From Lachnospiraceae bacterium UBA1683 (GTDB taxonomy: Bacteria; Bacillota; Clostridia; Lachnospirales; Lachnospiraceae): DNA of 48,847 nt. The position numbers were made by a program, and so were the translations under genes. Within the stretch, counting starts at the first letter, position 1. Each line of letters opens with the position of its first letter. Below the pieces are notes generated by a model. It had not been told where the DNA came from. It made no database searches and saw only the letters and a program-made list of their open reading frames with translations. Location: assembly GCA_002320245.1 (NCBI GenBank), contig DCKD01000066.1, positions 1-48,847 of the forward strand, read 5' to 3'. Positions 8,730 to 17,645 of the stretch are shown one piece after another.

Positions 8730-8820
8730 ATCATTTCATCACGATACGGATGAAGCATGTCTCCATCGTATTGACGACATCGTGAACGTATGTTATATAC
8801 GCCGATTACTCCCTTTTACT
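8718..8820 (-). promoter_or_regulatory. yybP-ykoY manganese riboswitch
   Basis: Read on the minus strand from 8820, AGTAAAAG (8820-8813) pairs with CTTTTACT (8725-8718) as helix P1. The conserved L1 segment GGGAGTAA follows (8813-8806), then a hairpin and the GTCGTCAATACG segment (about 8779-8767), which matches the conserved CGUCAA-AUACG part of the family. The Mn2+-binding L1 and L3 elements are thus recognisable by eye. Bound Mn2+ would stabilise P1, block the overlapping terminator and turn the ATPase gene ON, the usual logic for exporters. The aptamer starts almost exactly at the predicted transcription start. Confidence 0.85.
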
Positions 8821-8827
8821 AGGATTT

Positions 8828-8856
8828 ACTATAATGGAATCCACTGTAAAAGTCAA
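8828..8856 (-). promoter_or_regulatory. Promoter of the riboswitch-ATPase transcript
   Basis: TTGACT (8856-8851) and TATAGT (8833-8828) are separated by 17 bases. The predicted start near 8821 falls at the first base of riboswitch helix P1. Confidence 0.75.
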
Positions 8857-8920
8857 CCGTTTTTTTCGGAACTATTTATAAAAGTAATCCTTTATGCTGA
8901 ATATATTCAGCTGAATCTTT

Positions 8921-10255
8921 TTAGCAGACTCCCTGTGCTGTCATAGCCTCTGCTACTTTTTCAAATCCGGCAATATTCGCACCCACTACATAGTTGCCCT
9001 TGAACCCATATCTGTCAGCAGCGTCAGCCATATTATGACAGATATTTACCATAATATTTTTCAGCTTTGCATCTACTTCTTCAAATGTCCAGCTCAGTCT
9101 CTCACTGTTCTGTGACATCTCCAGTGCGCTTGTCGCAACACCACCGGCATTTGCAGCCTTGCCAGGTGCAAACAGTACTCCGTTCTGCTGTAAATACTCT
9201 GTTGCTTCCATTGTTGTAGGCATATTAGCTCCCTCGGCAACTGCAATACATCCGTTTGCTACCAGTGCTTTTGCATCTTCCAGATGCAGCTCATTCTGGG
9301 TAGCACATGGAAGTGCGACATCAACTTTGACATTCCATACGCCTCTTCCTTCATGATACTCTGAATTTGGACGGTATTTTTTGTATTCTGTAAGTCTTGC
9401 GCGGTTTACTTCTTTGATTTCTTTCAATGCAGCTACATCAATTCCCTCCGGGTCATAAACCCATCCTGTAGAATCACTTACCGTAACGACCTTAGCACCA
9501 AGTGCCTGTGCTTTCTCTGTTGCATAGATTGCAACATTTCCGGAACCGGAGACTGCAACTGTCTTTCCTGCGATATCCTGTCCGTTGAGCTTCAGCATCT
9601 CCTCTGTCAGGTATAACAGACCATAACCTGTAGCCTCTGTACGCGCCAGAGAACCGCCATAGCTCAATCCCTTACCTGTAAGTACTCCTTCGTACAGTCC
9701 GCGGATTCTCTTATACTGTCCGAACATATAACCAATCTCTCTTGCACCGGTACCGATATCCCCTGCCGGAACGTCTGTGTCGGCCCCAATATATTTACAC
9801 AGCTCTGTCATAAAGCTCTGGCAGAATGCCATGACTTCTCTGTCTGATTTTCCCTTCGGATCAAAATCAGAACCACCTTTACCCCCGCCAATCGGAAGAC
9901 CTGTCAGCGAATTCTTGAAAATCTGCTCAAATCCGAGGAATTTAATGATACCAAGATTTACAGACGGGTGCAGGCGGAGTCCTCCTTTGTATGGTCCGAT
10001 TGCACTGTTAAACTGTACACGGTATCCTGTATTTACCTGTACCTGTCCTTTATCGTCTACCCACGGTACACGGAACTTAAACTGTCTTTCAGGCTCAACC
10101 AGTCTCTCAAGAAGGGCTTCTCTGCGGAACTTCTCTTCATTTGCCTCAATAACTACACGAAGAGATTCCAGTACTTCCTTAACAGCCTGATGAAATTCAG
10201 GTTCTGCCGGGTTCTTTTTCACTACTAATTCGATAACTTCATCAACGTAAGACAT
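8921..10255 (-). CDS. gdhA: NADP-type glutamate dehydrogenase
   Basis: This enzyme interconverts 2-oxoglutarate plus ammonia and glutamate in the cytoplasm, normally for ammonia assimilation in the NADP form. At 444 residues it is a typical hexameric bacterial GDH. Visible signatures are IGPYKGGLR (about 86-94), the active-site PIGGGKGGSDFDPKG with Lys126, DVPAGDIGTGAREIG, and the Rossmann motif SGSGNVA. The loop after the second nucleotide-binding strand reads VSDSTG, where a Ser replaces the acidic residue of NAD-specific forms, so I favour NADP. The start is fixed by AGGAGG nine bases upstream of ATG 10255. It has its own promoter. A palindrome after the stop lacks a U tract, so the 3' end is unclear. 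Confidence 0.95.
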   Translation of the reverse strand: MSYVDEVIELVVKKNPAEPEFHQAVKEVLESLRVVIEANEEKFRREALLERLVEPERQFKFRVPWVDDKGQVQVNTGYRVQFNSAIGPYKGGLRLHPSVNLGIIKFLGFEQIFKNSLTGLPIGGGKGGSDFDPKGKSDREVMAFCQSFMTELCKYIGADTDVPAGDIGTGAREIGYMFGQYKRIRGLYEGVLTGKGLSYGGSLARTEATGYGLLYLTEEMLKLNGQDIAGKTVAVSGSGNVAIYATEKAQALGAKVVTVSDSTGWVYDPEGIDVAALKEIKEVNRARLTEYKKYRPNSEYHEGRGVWNVKVDVALPCATQNELHLEDAKALVANGCIAVAEGANMPTTMEATEYLQQNGVLFAPGKAANAGGVATSALEMSQNSERLSWTFEEVDAKLKNIMVNICHNMADAADRYGFKGNYVVGANIAGFEKVAEAMTAQGVC

Positions 10256-10333
10256 TTCCTTTTACCTCCTGAAAATAAAAAATCCATACAGACAAAATCT
10301 GCACGGTATTTTGACTCTTTGTCTACCTTGTTT

Positions 10334-10362
10334 ATTTTAAAAGCTATCTCTTTGCTTGTCAA
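10334..10362 (-). promoter_or_regulatory. gdhA promoter
   Basis: A perfect TTGACA (10362-10357) and TAAAAT (10339-10334) with a 17-base spacer give a leader of about 70 bases before gdhA. Confidence 0.75.
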
Positions 10363-10481
10363 TAAAAAACTCATTATTTTACCGTTTTATTACTTTAAAA
10401 CATTAAACTGCTTATACAGGCAAACGTTTTTCCGAAGGGCATTTGCCATAACAGAAAATGGATAACAGAAAATAAATCCGC

Positions 10482-10520
10482 AAAAACAAAACAGAGCGCT
10501 GAAACTCAGCGCCCTGTTTT
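10482..10520 (-). terminator. rpsU terminator
   Basis: On the minus strand AAAACAG plus GCGCTGA arms (10520-10514 and 10512-10506) pair with TCAGCGC and CTGTTTT (10502-10488), followed by a T-rich tract to 10482. Confidence 0.8.
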
Positions 10521-10529
10521 CTGCACTTA

Positions 10530-10706
10530 TTAATTATACTTACGTTTTCTAGCAGCTTCGGATTTCTTTTTCCGTCTTACGCTTGGCTTCTCGTAATGTT
10601 CTCTCTTACGAATCTCCTGCTGAATGCCAGCTTTCGCACAGTTTCTTTTGAATCTGCGTAAAGCACTATCTAACGTCTCGTTTTCTTTAACGATTACATT
10701 TGACAT
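10530..10706 (-). CDS. rpsU: 30S ribosomal protein S21
   Basis: This is a 58-residue, strongly basic protein with the S21 signature: N-terminal VIVKENETLDSALRRFKR and a Lys/Arg-rich tail. S21 sits on the 30S platform near the anti-Shine-Dalgarno sequence and acts in initiation. The frame is open further upstream, but the true start is ATG 10704-10706, which matches the family N-terminus and has AGGTG about 9 bases before it. It is a single-gene unit with its own promoter and terminator. Confidence 0.95.
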   Translation of the reverse strand: MSNVIVKENETLDSALRRFKRNCAKAGIQQEIRKREHYEKPSVRRKKKSEAARKRKYN

Positions 10707-10785
10707 AGTCTCACACCTAACCTCCCCTCCAGCCTTGTATTGTGCATCATACGACTGTTCGGGTATATTTATTGCACTACAAAAG

Positions 10786-10813
10786 ATTATAACATATTTT
10801 TCCGCTACGTCAA
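10786..10813 (-). promoter_or_regulatory. rpsU promoter
   Basis: TTGACG (10813-10808) and TATAAT (10791-10786) have a 16-base spacer. The leader before rpsU is about 70-80 bases. Confidence 0.75.
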
Positions 10814-10918
10814 CTATTTTCTTTAGAAAAAATTCATATTGTGCAATTTTTAAGGTCAATCGGACCGATTCCAATACTCCTCAAAGAGCGCTTTGCAAAA
10901 TCACCGTTCTGCCTGTCC

Positions 10919-13558
10919 TTATGCAAGCTGTCCTGCCAGAACTTCCTCCGCCTTCTTCAGGGCATCCGCAATTCCCGCCGGATTTTTACCGCCTGCCTGT
11001 GCCATATTCGGGCGTCCGCCGCCGCCACCGCCGACGCATCCTGCAATTGCTTTCACAAGATTGCCCGCATGGGCGCCTTTCTTCATTGCTGCGTCTGTTG
11101 CCATTACCATCAGGCTGACTTTTCCGTTACTTCCGGATGCAAGGACAACCACGCCGTCTCGGATTTTTTCCTTCATCTGGTCGCCCAGGTCACGAAGTCC
11201 GTTCATATCCATGCCATCAATCTCTGACGCAAGCAGTTTCACGCCTGCGACTTCCTTCACCTGATTCAAGATATCTCCGGCAGCTTCCTGTGCCATCCTG
11301 CTCTTGAGGCTTTCGACTTCGCCGTGAAGGGATTTATTCTCAGCCATCATATGGCCAATCTTATCACACAATGTATCCGGTGTAGCCTTCAGCAGCCTGG
11401 ACGCCTCGCGGAGCTTTGTTTCTAATTCGCTGTAGTATTTTAACAACCCTTCCGAAGTCAATGCCTCAATTCGGCGCACGCCCGCTGCGACACCGGATTC
11501 GGAAATAATCTTCAGAGCCATAATTTCAGATGTATTTGCTACATGAGTACCTCCGCAGAACTCGATAGAGAAATCTCCCATATTTACAACGCGGACAACA
11601 TCGCCGTATTTCTCACCGAATAAAGCCTGTGCTCCGGTTTTCCTTGCCTCTTCGATTGGCATGTTCTTAATCACAACAGGAAGGGCTTTCTGGATATTTT
11701 CATTGACAATTTTCTCAACTTTTCCCAGTTCTTCCGGAGTCAATGCGGAAAAGTGTGTAAAGTCAAACCGAAGCCTGTCCTCATTGACACTGGAACCAGC
11801 CTGCTCTACATGGTTGCCAAGCACCATGCGGAGAGCCTTCTGAAGAAGATGTGTCGCACTGTGGTTTCTTGCGGAAAGTGCGCGTTTCTTTCTGTCTACC
11901 TCCAATACAGCCTTATCCCCGACTTTAATCATCCCTCTTACAACAGTTCCTACATGTCCAATCTTACCGCCGAGCAGCTTGATTGTATCTTCTACCTTAA
12001 ATTCTCCGTCTGCTGTACGGATGATACCGTGGTCTGCTTCCTGTCCGCCGCTTGTTGCATAAAACGGCGTCTCATGAACGAAAACAGTTCCTTTGTCTCC
12101 GTCTGAGAGCGCATCTGTCAACTCCGTTTCGGATGTAAGAACCGTGATTTCAGACTCACAGGTTAAATTTTCATATCCGACAAATGTACTTGTCACATTT
12201 GGATTAATGGACTCGTATACAGTCACATCTGCTCCCATGTAGTTTGTCACTTCACGGGCGTCACGGGCCGTCTTCCGCTGAATTTCCATTGCTGCATGAA
12301 ACCCTTCTTCATCCACATCGAGACATTTTTCTTCCAGAATCTCTTTCGTCAAATCAAGCGGAAATCCATAGGTGTCATAAAGGCGGAATGCATCCTCCCC
12401 GGATAATGTCTTCACATTGTTTGCATCCATGTCTGCAACCATATCTGCCAGAATGCCAAGTCCCTGGTCAATTGTCTTATTGAACTGCTCTTCCTCTTTG
12501 GCAATCACTTTCAGAATAAATTCTTTCTTTTCCTCCAGCTCCGGATACCCGTCTTTCGAGCCATCGATTACAGTCACGGCAAGCTCCGGCAGGAAATTTC
12601 CCTCGATGCCAAGCAATCTTCCATGGCGGCATGCACGTCTCAGCAGACGGCGGAGAACATATCCGCGGCCTTCATTCGACGGCATGATGCCATCTGATAT
12701 CATAAATGTAACGGAACGGATATGGTCCGTAATGACACGGATAGATACATCATTGCTGTAATCAGTTCCATACTCTTTCTTTGCCAGCGTACATACATGG
12801 TCACGTAAAGCCTTGATTGTATCTACATCAAAAATAGAATCTACGTCCTGCACGACCGATGCCAGACGCTCCAGTCCCATGCCGGTATCAATATTCTTCT
12901 GTTTTAATTCGGAATAGTTGCCGTTTCCGTCATTGTCAAACTGACTGAATACGTTGTTCCAGATTTCCATATAACGGTCACATTCACAACCGACCGTGCA
13001 CCCCGGCTTTCCGCAGCCATACTTTTCTCCGCGGTCATAATAAATCTCAGAGCAAGGACCGCAAGGACCGGAACCATGCTCCCAGAAGTTATCCTCTTTC
13101 CCGAAACGGAAAATTCTCTCCGCCGGAATTCCCATCTTTTTATTCCAGATTTCAAACGCCTCATCATCTTTTTCATAGATAGACGGATATAATCTTTCTG
13201 CGTCCAGCCCCACTACCTCTGTCAGGAACTCCCATGACCACTCGATTGCCTCTTCTTTAAAATAATCTCCAAACGAGAAGTTTCCGAGCATCTCGAAAAA
13301 TGTACCGTGACGCGCCGTCTTTCCGACGTTCTCAATATCTCCGGTACGGATACACTTCTGACAGGTTGTCACACGTGTCCTCGGCGGAATCTCCTGTCCT
13401 GTAAAATATGGTTTTAATGGTGCCATTCCTGAATTAATCAGTAACAAACTCTTATCATTATGAGGCACCAGTGAAAAACTCTTCAATGCAAGGTGTCCTT
13501 TGCTCTCAAAGAACTCCAAAAACATTTTTCTTAACTGGTTTACTCCATATGGCTGCAT
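10919..13558 (-). CDS. alaS: Alanine-tRNA ligase
   Basis: AlaRS charges tRNA-Ala and edits mischarged Ser/Gly. The 879-residue protein has the class II catalytic core at the N-terminus (HGTFFEMLGNFSFGDYFK), a central tRNA-recognition part, an editing domain with the HSATHLL and CGGTH zinc motifs, and the C-terminal C-Ala domain ending in a glycine-rich GGGGGGRPNMAQAGG segment. The frame opens upstream, but ATG 13558 is preferred because AGGAGG lies 8 bases before it and MQPYGVNQLRK matches the family N-terminus. It is transcribed from its own promoter. No T-box fits in the short leader. Confidence 0.97.
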   Translation of the reverse strand: MQPYGVNQLRKMFLEFFESKGHLALKSFSLVPHNDKSLLLINSGMAPLKPYFTGQEIPPRTRVTTCQKCIRTGDIENVGKTARHGTFFEMLGNFSFGDYFKEEAIEWSWEFLTEVVGLDAERLYPSIYEKDDEAFEIWNKKMGIPAERIFRFGKEDNFWEHGSGPCGPCSEIYYDRGEKYGCGKPGCTVGCECDRYMEIWNNVFSQFDNDGNGNYSELKQKNIDTGMGLERLASVVQDVDSIFDVDTIKALRDHVCTLAKKEYGTDYSNDVSIRVITDHIRSVTFMISDGIMPSNEGRGYVLRRLLRRACRHGRLLGIEGNFLPELAVTVIDGSKDGYPELEEKKEFILKVIAKEEEQFNKTIDQGLGILADMVADMDANNVKTLSGEDAFRLYDTYGFPLDLTKEILEEKCLDVDEEGFHAAMEIQRKTARDAREVTNYMGADVTVYESINPNVTSTFVGYENLTCESEITVLTSETELTDALSDGDKGTVFVHETPFYATSGGQEADHGIIRTADGEFKVEDTIKLLGGKIGHVGTVVRGMIKVGDKAVLEVDRKKRALSARNHSATHLLQKALRMVLGNHVEQAGSSVNEDRLRFDFTHFSALTPEELGKVEKIVNENIQKALPVVIKNMPIEEARKTGAQALFGEKYGDVVRVVNMGDFSIEFCGGTHVANTSEIMALKIISESGVAAGVRRIEALTSEGLLKYYSELETKLREASRLLKATPDTLCDKIGHMMAENKSLHGEVESLKSRMAQEAAGDILNQVKEVAGVKLLASEIDGMDMNGLRDLGDQMKEKIRDGVVVLASGSNGKVSLMVMATDAAMKKGAHAGNLVKAIAGCVGGGGGGRPNMAQAGGKNPAGIADALKKAEEVLAGQLA

Positions 13559-13595
13559 CGCCTTTTCCTCCTGTAACTTTAACATACTAAGCTAT

Positions 13596-13624
13596 ATCAT
13601 AGCATAGCGTTTTTAAATTGTAAA
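13596..13624 (-). promoter_or_regulatory. alaS promoter
   Basis: TTTACA (13624-13619) and TATGAT (13601-13596) have a 17-base spacer, leaving only about 30 bases of leader before alaS. Confidence 0.7.
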
Positions 13625-13663
13625 GCATGACGGACATCCTCTTTCACCGCCGGCTTTTACTCT

Positions 13664-15175
13664 TTATTTCAGCTCAATCTCTTCCAGCTCTTTCGGTGGA
13701 ATCGGTTTTGATGAGTGTCTGACATAATCCGCCAAGTCTTTCTTTGCCTTTGTGACCGGAATATTCGTCCCTGCTCCGGCGATACATCCACCCGGACATC
13801 CCATCCCTTCAATCAGACATCCATTCATCTTTCCTGCTTTTGCAAGTGCGAGTGTCTTCTTACATTCCGCCAGTCCTTCTGCATGTTCGATACTGACATC
13901 CACCCCCGGATAATACTCGTTGATACACTTCTCGATTGCCTCAGCAACCCCCCCTGCATATGCATATCCGCGTCCGGCCCCGGTCGCATCATGGAAAGAA
14001 GATTCTGCCTCGTATTTCGTCAAATCTATCTCTCTTGCGTCAAACATTGCCTGCAATTCTTCAAATGTTACGACAAAATCGACATCACTTCGAACGGTTC
14101 TCCTTGACGCCTCCAGTTTTTTGGCGGCACAGGGACCGATAAATACAACTTTTGCATCCGGGTGCTCTTTCTTGATTGTACGTGCAGTTGCCACCATAGG
14201 TGTTAGTTCCTGAGAAATCTGGTCAATCAAATCCGGAAAATATTTCTTTGCAAGCATCGCCCATGACGGACAGCAGGAAGTCAAAAGGAATGGGAGCTCT
14301 CCGGATACCACTTTATCCACATAATGATGCGCCTCCGCAACTGCCCCGATATCTGCTCCGAGCGCAACCTCATATACCTCCGAAAATCCAAGTTCCTGTA
14401 ATGCCGCTTTGATATTTCTTGGTGTAATGTTGTCACCAAACTGCCCGACAAATGCAGGTGCAATTTCTGCGACAATCTGCTCCCCCTCGCTCAGCGCACG
14501 GGATAACTGGAAAATCTGAGATTTGTCGGAAATTGCCCCGAACGGACAGCTTACCATACACATTCCGCAGGAAACACATTTATCCGGGTTAATGTAGGCC
14601 CTTCCCATCTTGTCCGAGACAATCGCATTTACACCACATGCATTCTTGCAGGGGCGTTCTTTTTTTGCAATGGCATCGTATGGACAGACGGACTTACATT
14701 TTCCACATTTAATACACTTGGTCTGATCGATATAAGACTTTCCGTTTACCATCGAAATGGCATCCCGCGGACAGACTTCCTGACACGGATGTGCCAGACA
14801 GCCTTTACACATATTCGATACTTCATATCCTTTTTCTTCACACGCTTCGCACGCAGATGGAATTACCTGCATAAGAGGCGGCTCATAATACTTTTCTGAA
14901 ATATTACTCGCCTCTACCCCTGCAGTCAGATGCACCGGTTTATTTTCCGGACGGAGGGACAGCCCCATCGCGAGACGCAGGCGTTCGCGCACAATTGCGC
15001 GGGAACGGTAACGGCTCTCGCGGTAAGACTGTGTATCCTCATTGACGATTTCATATGGGATGGTTTCCATATCGTCAAGCAAAGTATCCGCATTTGCCTT
15101 AAATCCAAGTTTAGCGACTTCGGTAAATACCATTCTTCGAATTAACCGAACAGTTGTCTGTAATCCTCTTACCAT
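13664..15175 (-). CDS. [FeFe] hydrogenase, group B type, with N-terminal ferredoxin clusters
   Basis: This 503-residue protein has Cys-rich 4Fe-4S motifs at about 109-135, 154-165 and 200-210, followed by the H-cluster domain. The three H-cluster signatures are TSCCPSW (299-305), GPCAAKK (347-353) and EGMGCPGGCIAGAG (456-469). GPCAAKK instead of MPCxxK and GAG instead of GGG are features I associate with group B (monomeric, ferredoxin-linked) rather than the group A enzymes. It would reversibly couple reduced ferredoxin to H2 in the cytoplasm. The first about 100 residues are Arg-rich and unassigned. The start has AGGAGG nine bases upstream. No maturation genes (hydE/F/G) are nearby. The physiological direction is not deducible here. 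Confidence 0.88.
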   Translation of the reverse strand: MVRGLQTTVRLIRRMVFTEVAKLGFKANADTLLDDMETIPYEIVNEDTQSYRESRYRSRAIVRERLRLAMGLSLRPENKPVHLTAGVEASNISEKYYEPPLMQVIPSACEACEEKGYEVSNMCKGCLAHPCQEVCPRDAISMVNGKSYIDQTKCIKCGKCKSVCPYDAIAKKERPCKNACGVNAIVSDKMGRAYINPDKCVSCGMCMVSCPFGAISDKSQIFQLSRALSEGEQIVAEIAPAFVGQFGDNITPRNIKAALQELGFSEVYEVALGADIGAVAEAHHYVDKVVSGELPFLLTSCCPSWAMLAKKYFPDLIDQISQELTPMVATARTIKKEHPDAKVVFIGPCAAKKLEASRRTVRSDVDFVVTFEELQAMFDAREIDLTKYEAESSFHDATGAGRGYAYAGGVAEAIEKCINEYYPGVDVSIEHAEGLAECKKTLALAKAGKMNGCLIEGMGCPGGCIAGAGTNIPVTKAKKDLADYVRHSSKPIPPKELEEIELK

Positions 15176-15235
15176 AAATAGAATCCTCCTGTCTTACACT
15201 TTTCTCATTCGTTTAAAGTTTCATCTTCAATTACA

Positions 15236-15264
15236 AATATAGCCACTATCGGAAGGCTTGTCAA
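15236..15264 (-). promoter_or_regulatory. Hydrogenase promoter overlapping the metH stop codon
   Basis: TTGACA (15264-15259) and TATATT (15241-15236) have a 17-base spacer. The -35 box includes the metH TGA at 15263-15261. Confidence 0.7.
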
Positions 15265-17645
15265 TGAATTAGCAGGTTTTGTGCATAATATACAGACTGC
15301 ATTGCGTCTTTTCCATAGAAATCCGCACCAATCATATCTGCATAATCCTGATTCAGGACTGCTCCGCCAACCATCACCTTACAATCCGGCGCTTCCTTCC
15401 TGAGCAGACGGATTGTCTCTTCCATACTGACAACGGTTGTAGTCATCAGCGCACTCAGTCCAACCAACTTTACATTTTGTTCCTTAACTCTTTTCACAAT
15501 CAGCTCCGGCGGAACATCCTTACCGAGGTCAATGACATCAAAACTATAATTTTCCAGCAACACCTTGACGATATTTTTTCCAATATCATGAATATCACCT
15601 TTTACCGTTGCAAGGACTACTTTTTCTTTGTTATCTTCACTGCTCTCTTCCCCGGTCATAGACTCTTTCAGCACGGCAAATGCTGTCTTTGCCGCCTCCG
15701 CACTCATCAGAAGCTGCGGCAGGAAAACCGTTCCTTTTTCGAATCCTTTTCCGACATAATCCAACGCCGGGATTAACTGCGTGTTGATGATATCCAACGG
15801 CTGCTGTGTCTGCACCAGTTCCTGTGTAATCAACCGTGCCTCTTCTTTCACGCCTTTCTCAATGGCAGTCTGCAGGGTCATCAATCCTTTCCCGGCGGTC
15901 TGCCCTGCCGGCTGTTTTGTCTGCCGTCCGGAATAATTCCCGATATAACGTTCACAGTTTGTATCAAAATTCATCAATGCATGATATGCATCATAAGACT
16001 TCATCATTTCCTCGGATGCCGGATTGACAATCCCACAGCTTAACCCACTGTACATCGCCATCGTATAGAAGTTGGCATTGATAATCGGACGCATCGGGAG
16101 TCCAAAGGAAATATTGGATACACCGAGGATGGTATGGACACCAAGCCCATAACGGACTTTCTTCAGTGCCTCCAGCGTAATCATCGCCCCCTTCGGCTCA
16201 GAGCTGATTGTCATAGCTAACACATCGATAACAAGGTCTTTTTTCTCAATTCCATATTTTGCCGCCTCCACAATGATTTTTTCTGCAATCTCCACACGTC
16301 CGTCCGCAGTTTCCGGGATGCCGTTCTCATCCAATGTAAGACCGACGACCACGCCGCCATATTTCTGAATCAAGGGAAAAACAGCATCCATTGACTCCTG
16401 TTTTCCGCTAACGGAGTTTACCATCGGCTTTCCATTATAAATACGAAGCGCTGCCTCCATCGCTGCCGTATCGACCGTATCAATCTGCAGCGGGAGGCTT
16501 GTCACACCCTGAAGCCCGGTAATTGCCTCCATCATCATCTCCTTTTCATCAATATCCGGCAGTCCCACATTCACATCCAAAATATGCGCGCCCTTTTCCT
16601 CCTGCATGATACCCTCTTTTAAAATATAATCCATATCATGGTCCTTCAGCGCCTGCTTAAACTTCTTCTTTCCGGTTGGATTGATGCGCTCACCGATAAT
16701 CTTAGAGCCGTTTCCGAAAACAACAGCTTTCCCATAAGAACAAACTATCGTATCCTTTTTTTTCTGCATAGGGACAGCTTTCACGCCTTCGCATACCTGT
16801 ATCATACTGCGGATATGCTCCGGTGTTGTACCGCAACAGCCACCGATTACGGCAGCCCCCATATCTGCAATTTCACGCATTGTCTGTGCAAACTCCGCTG
16901 GTTCCACGTCATAATACGTCTCATTTCCACGCTGTTTTGGGAGTCCTGCATTTGGTTTGACAATAATCGGAAGTGAGGAATAACGGAACAATTCTTCCAA
17001 TACCGGTTTCATCTGCACCGGACCAAGACCGCAGTTAATTCCCAGTGCATCCACCCGCAGCCCTTCCAGCATACTGACAAATACTGCGACATCCGCACCC
17101 GTAAGCAGTTTCTTCCGCTCATCAAAAATCGCAGTAACGAACACCGGAAGGTTTGTATTTTCTTTTGCCGCCAGTACCGCTGCCTTGATTTCATAGGTGT
17201 CGCTCATCGTCTCAATGTGAATCAAATCCGCGCCCGCCTGCTCTCCGTAGACCATCACTTCACGGAATGCCTCATAAGCATCCTCAAATTCCAAGTCCCC
17301 CATCGGTTTTAACAGTTTTCCGGTCGGTCCGATATCCAATGCAGTATAAACCTTTTTCCCTGCACGTTCTGATGCAGTCTTTACATGGGAAACCGCCGCG
17401 TTTACCACGTCCTTTAACGGATAGGTATCATCTTTGAATTTCAATGCATTTGCACCAAATGTATTTGTAAGTACAATATGGCTTCCGACCTCCATATATG
17501 CCTGATGAATTCCGATAATCTCTTCTGCATGATTCAGGTTCCATGTCTCCGGAAGTTCTCCCGGTTTCAAACCTTTTGCCTGAAGCAGCGTTCCCATTCC
17601 GCCGTCGAAAAACAGCAGTTTCTTTCCCAAATCTTCTAATATCAT
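15261..17645 (-). CDS. metH: Cobalamin-dependent methionine synthase without activation domain
   Basis: It transfers the methyl group of 5-methyl-THF through cobalamin to homocysteine. Domains in order are homocysteine S-methyltransferase (about 1-290, zinc ligands in INCGLGP and GGCCGTTPEH), pterin-binding (about 310-570, ERINPTGKKKF start), B12 cap and the B12-binding domain with the DIHDIGKN cobalt-ligand motif near residue 680. At 794 residues it lacks the about 330-residue C-terminal AdoMet-dependent reactivation domain of E. coli MetH. That domain is supplied by the next gene upstream, which overlaps it by 4 bases. The order metF, activation protein, metH indicates one transcript for methyl-THF formation and use. 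Confidence 0.93.
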   Translation of the reverse strand: MILEDLGKKLLFFDGGMGTLLQAKGLKPGELPETWNLNHAEEIIGIHQAYMEVGSHIVLTNTFGANALKFKDDTYPLKDVVNAAVSHVKTASERAGKKVYTALDIGPTGKLLKPMGDLEFEDAYEAFREVMVYGEQAGADLIHIETMSDTYEIKAAVLAAKENTNLPVFVTAIFDERKKLLTGADVAVFVSMLEGLRVDALGINCGLGPVQMKPVLEELFRYSSLPIIVKPNAGLPKQRGNETYYDVEPAEFAQTMREIADMGAAVIGGCCGTTPEHIRSMIQVCEGVKAVPMQKKKDTIVCSYGKAVVFGNGSKIIGERINPTGKKKFKQALKDHDMDYILKEGIMQEEKGAHILDVNVGLPDIDEKEMMMEAITGLQGVTSLPLQIDTVDTAAMEAALRIYNGKPMVNSVSGKQESMDAVFPLIQKYGGVVVGLTLDENGIPETADGRVEIAEKIIVEAAKYGIEKKDLVIDVLAMTISSEPKGAMITLEALKKVRYGLGVHTILGVSNISFGLPMRPIINANFYTMAMYSGLSCGIVNPASEEMMKSYDAYHALMNFDTNCERYIGNYSGRQTKQPAGQTAGKGLMTLQTAIEKGVKEEARLITQELVQTQQPLDIINTQLIPALDYVGKGFEKGTVFLPQLLMSAEAAKTAFAVLKESMTGEESSEDNKEKVVLATVKGDIHDIGKNIVKVLLENYSFDVIDLGKDVPPELIVKRVKEQNVKLVGLSALMTTTVVSMEETIRLLRKEAPDCKVMVGGAVLNQDYADMIGADFYGKDAMQSVYYAQNLLIH

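Noticed and set aside
8896..8911. Palindrome GCTGAATATATTCAGC after gdhA as a terminator
   Set aside because: It has no U tract on the minus strand and is AT-rich. It may still contribute to mRNA 3'-end formation.
13559..13663. A T-box leader for alaS
   Set aside because: The promoter leaves only about 30 bases before the start codon, and no T-box motif is seen.
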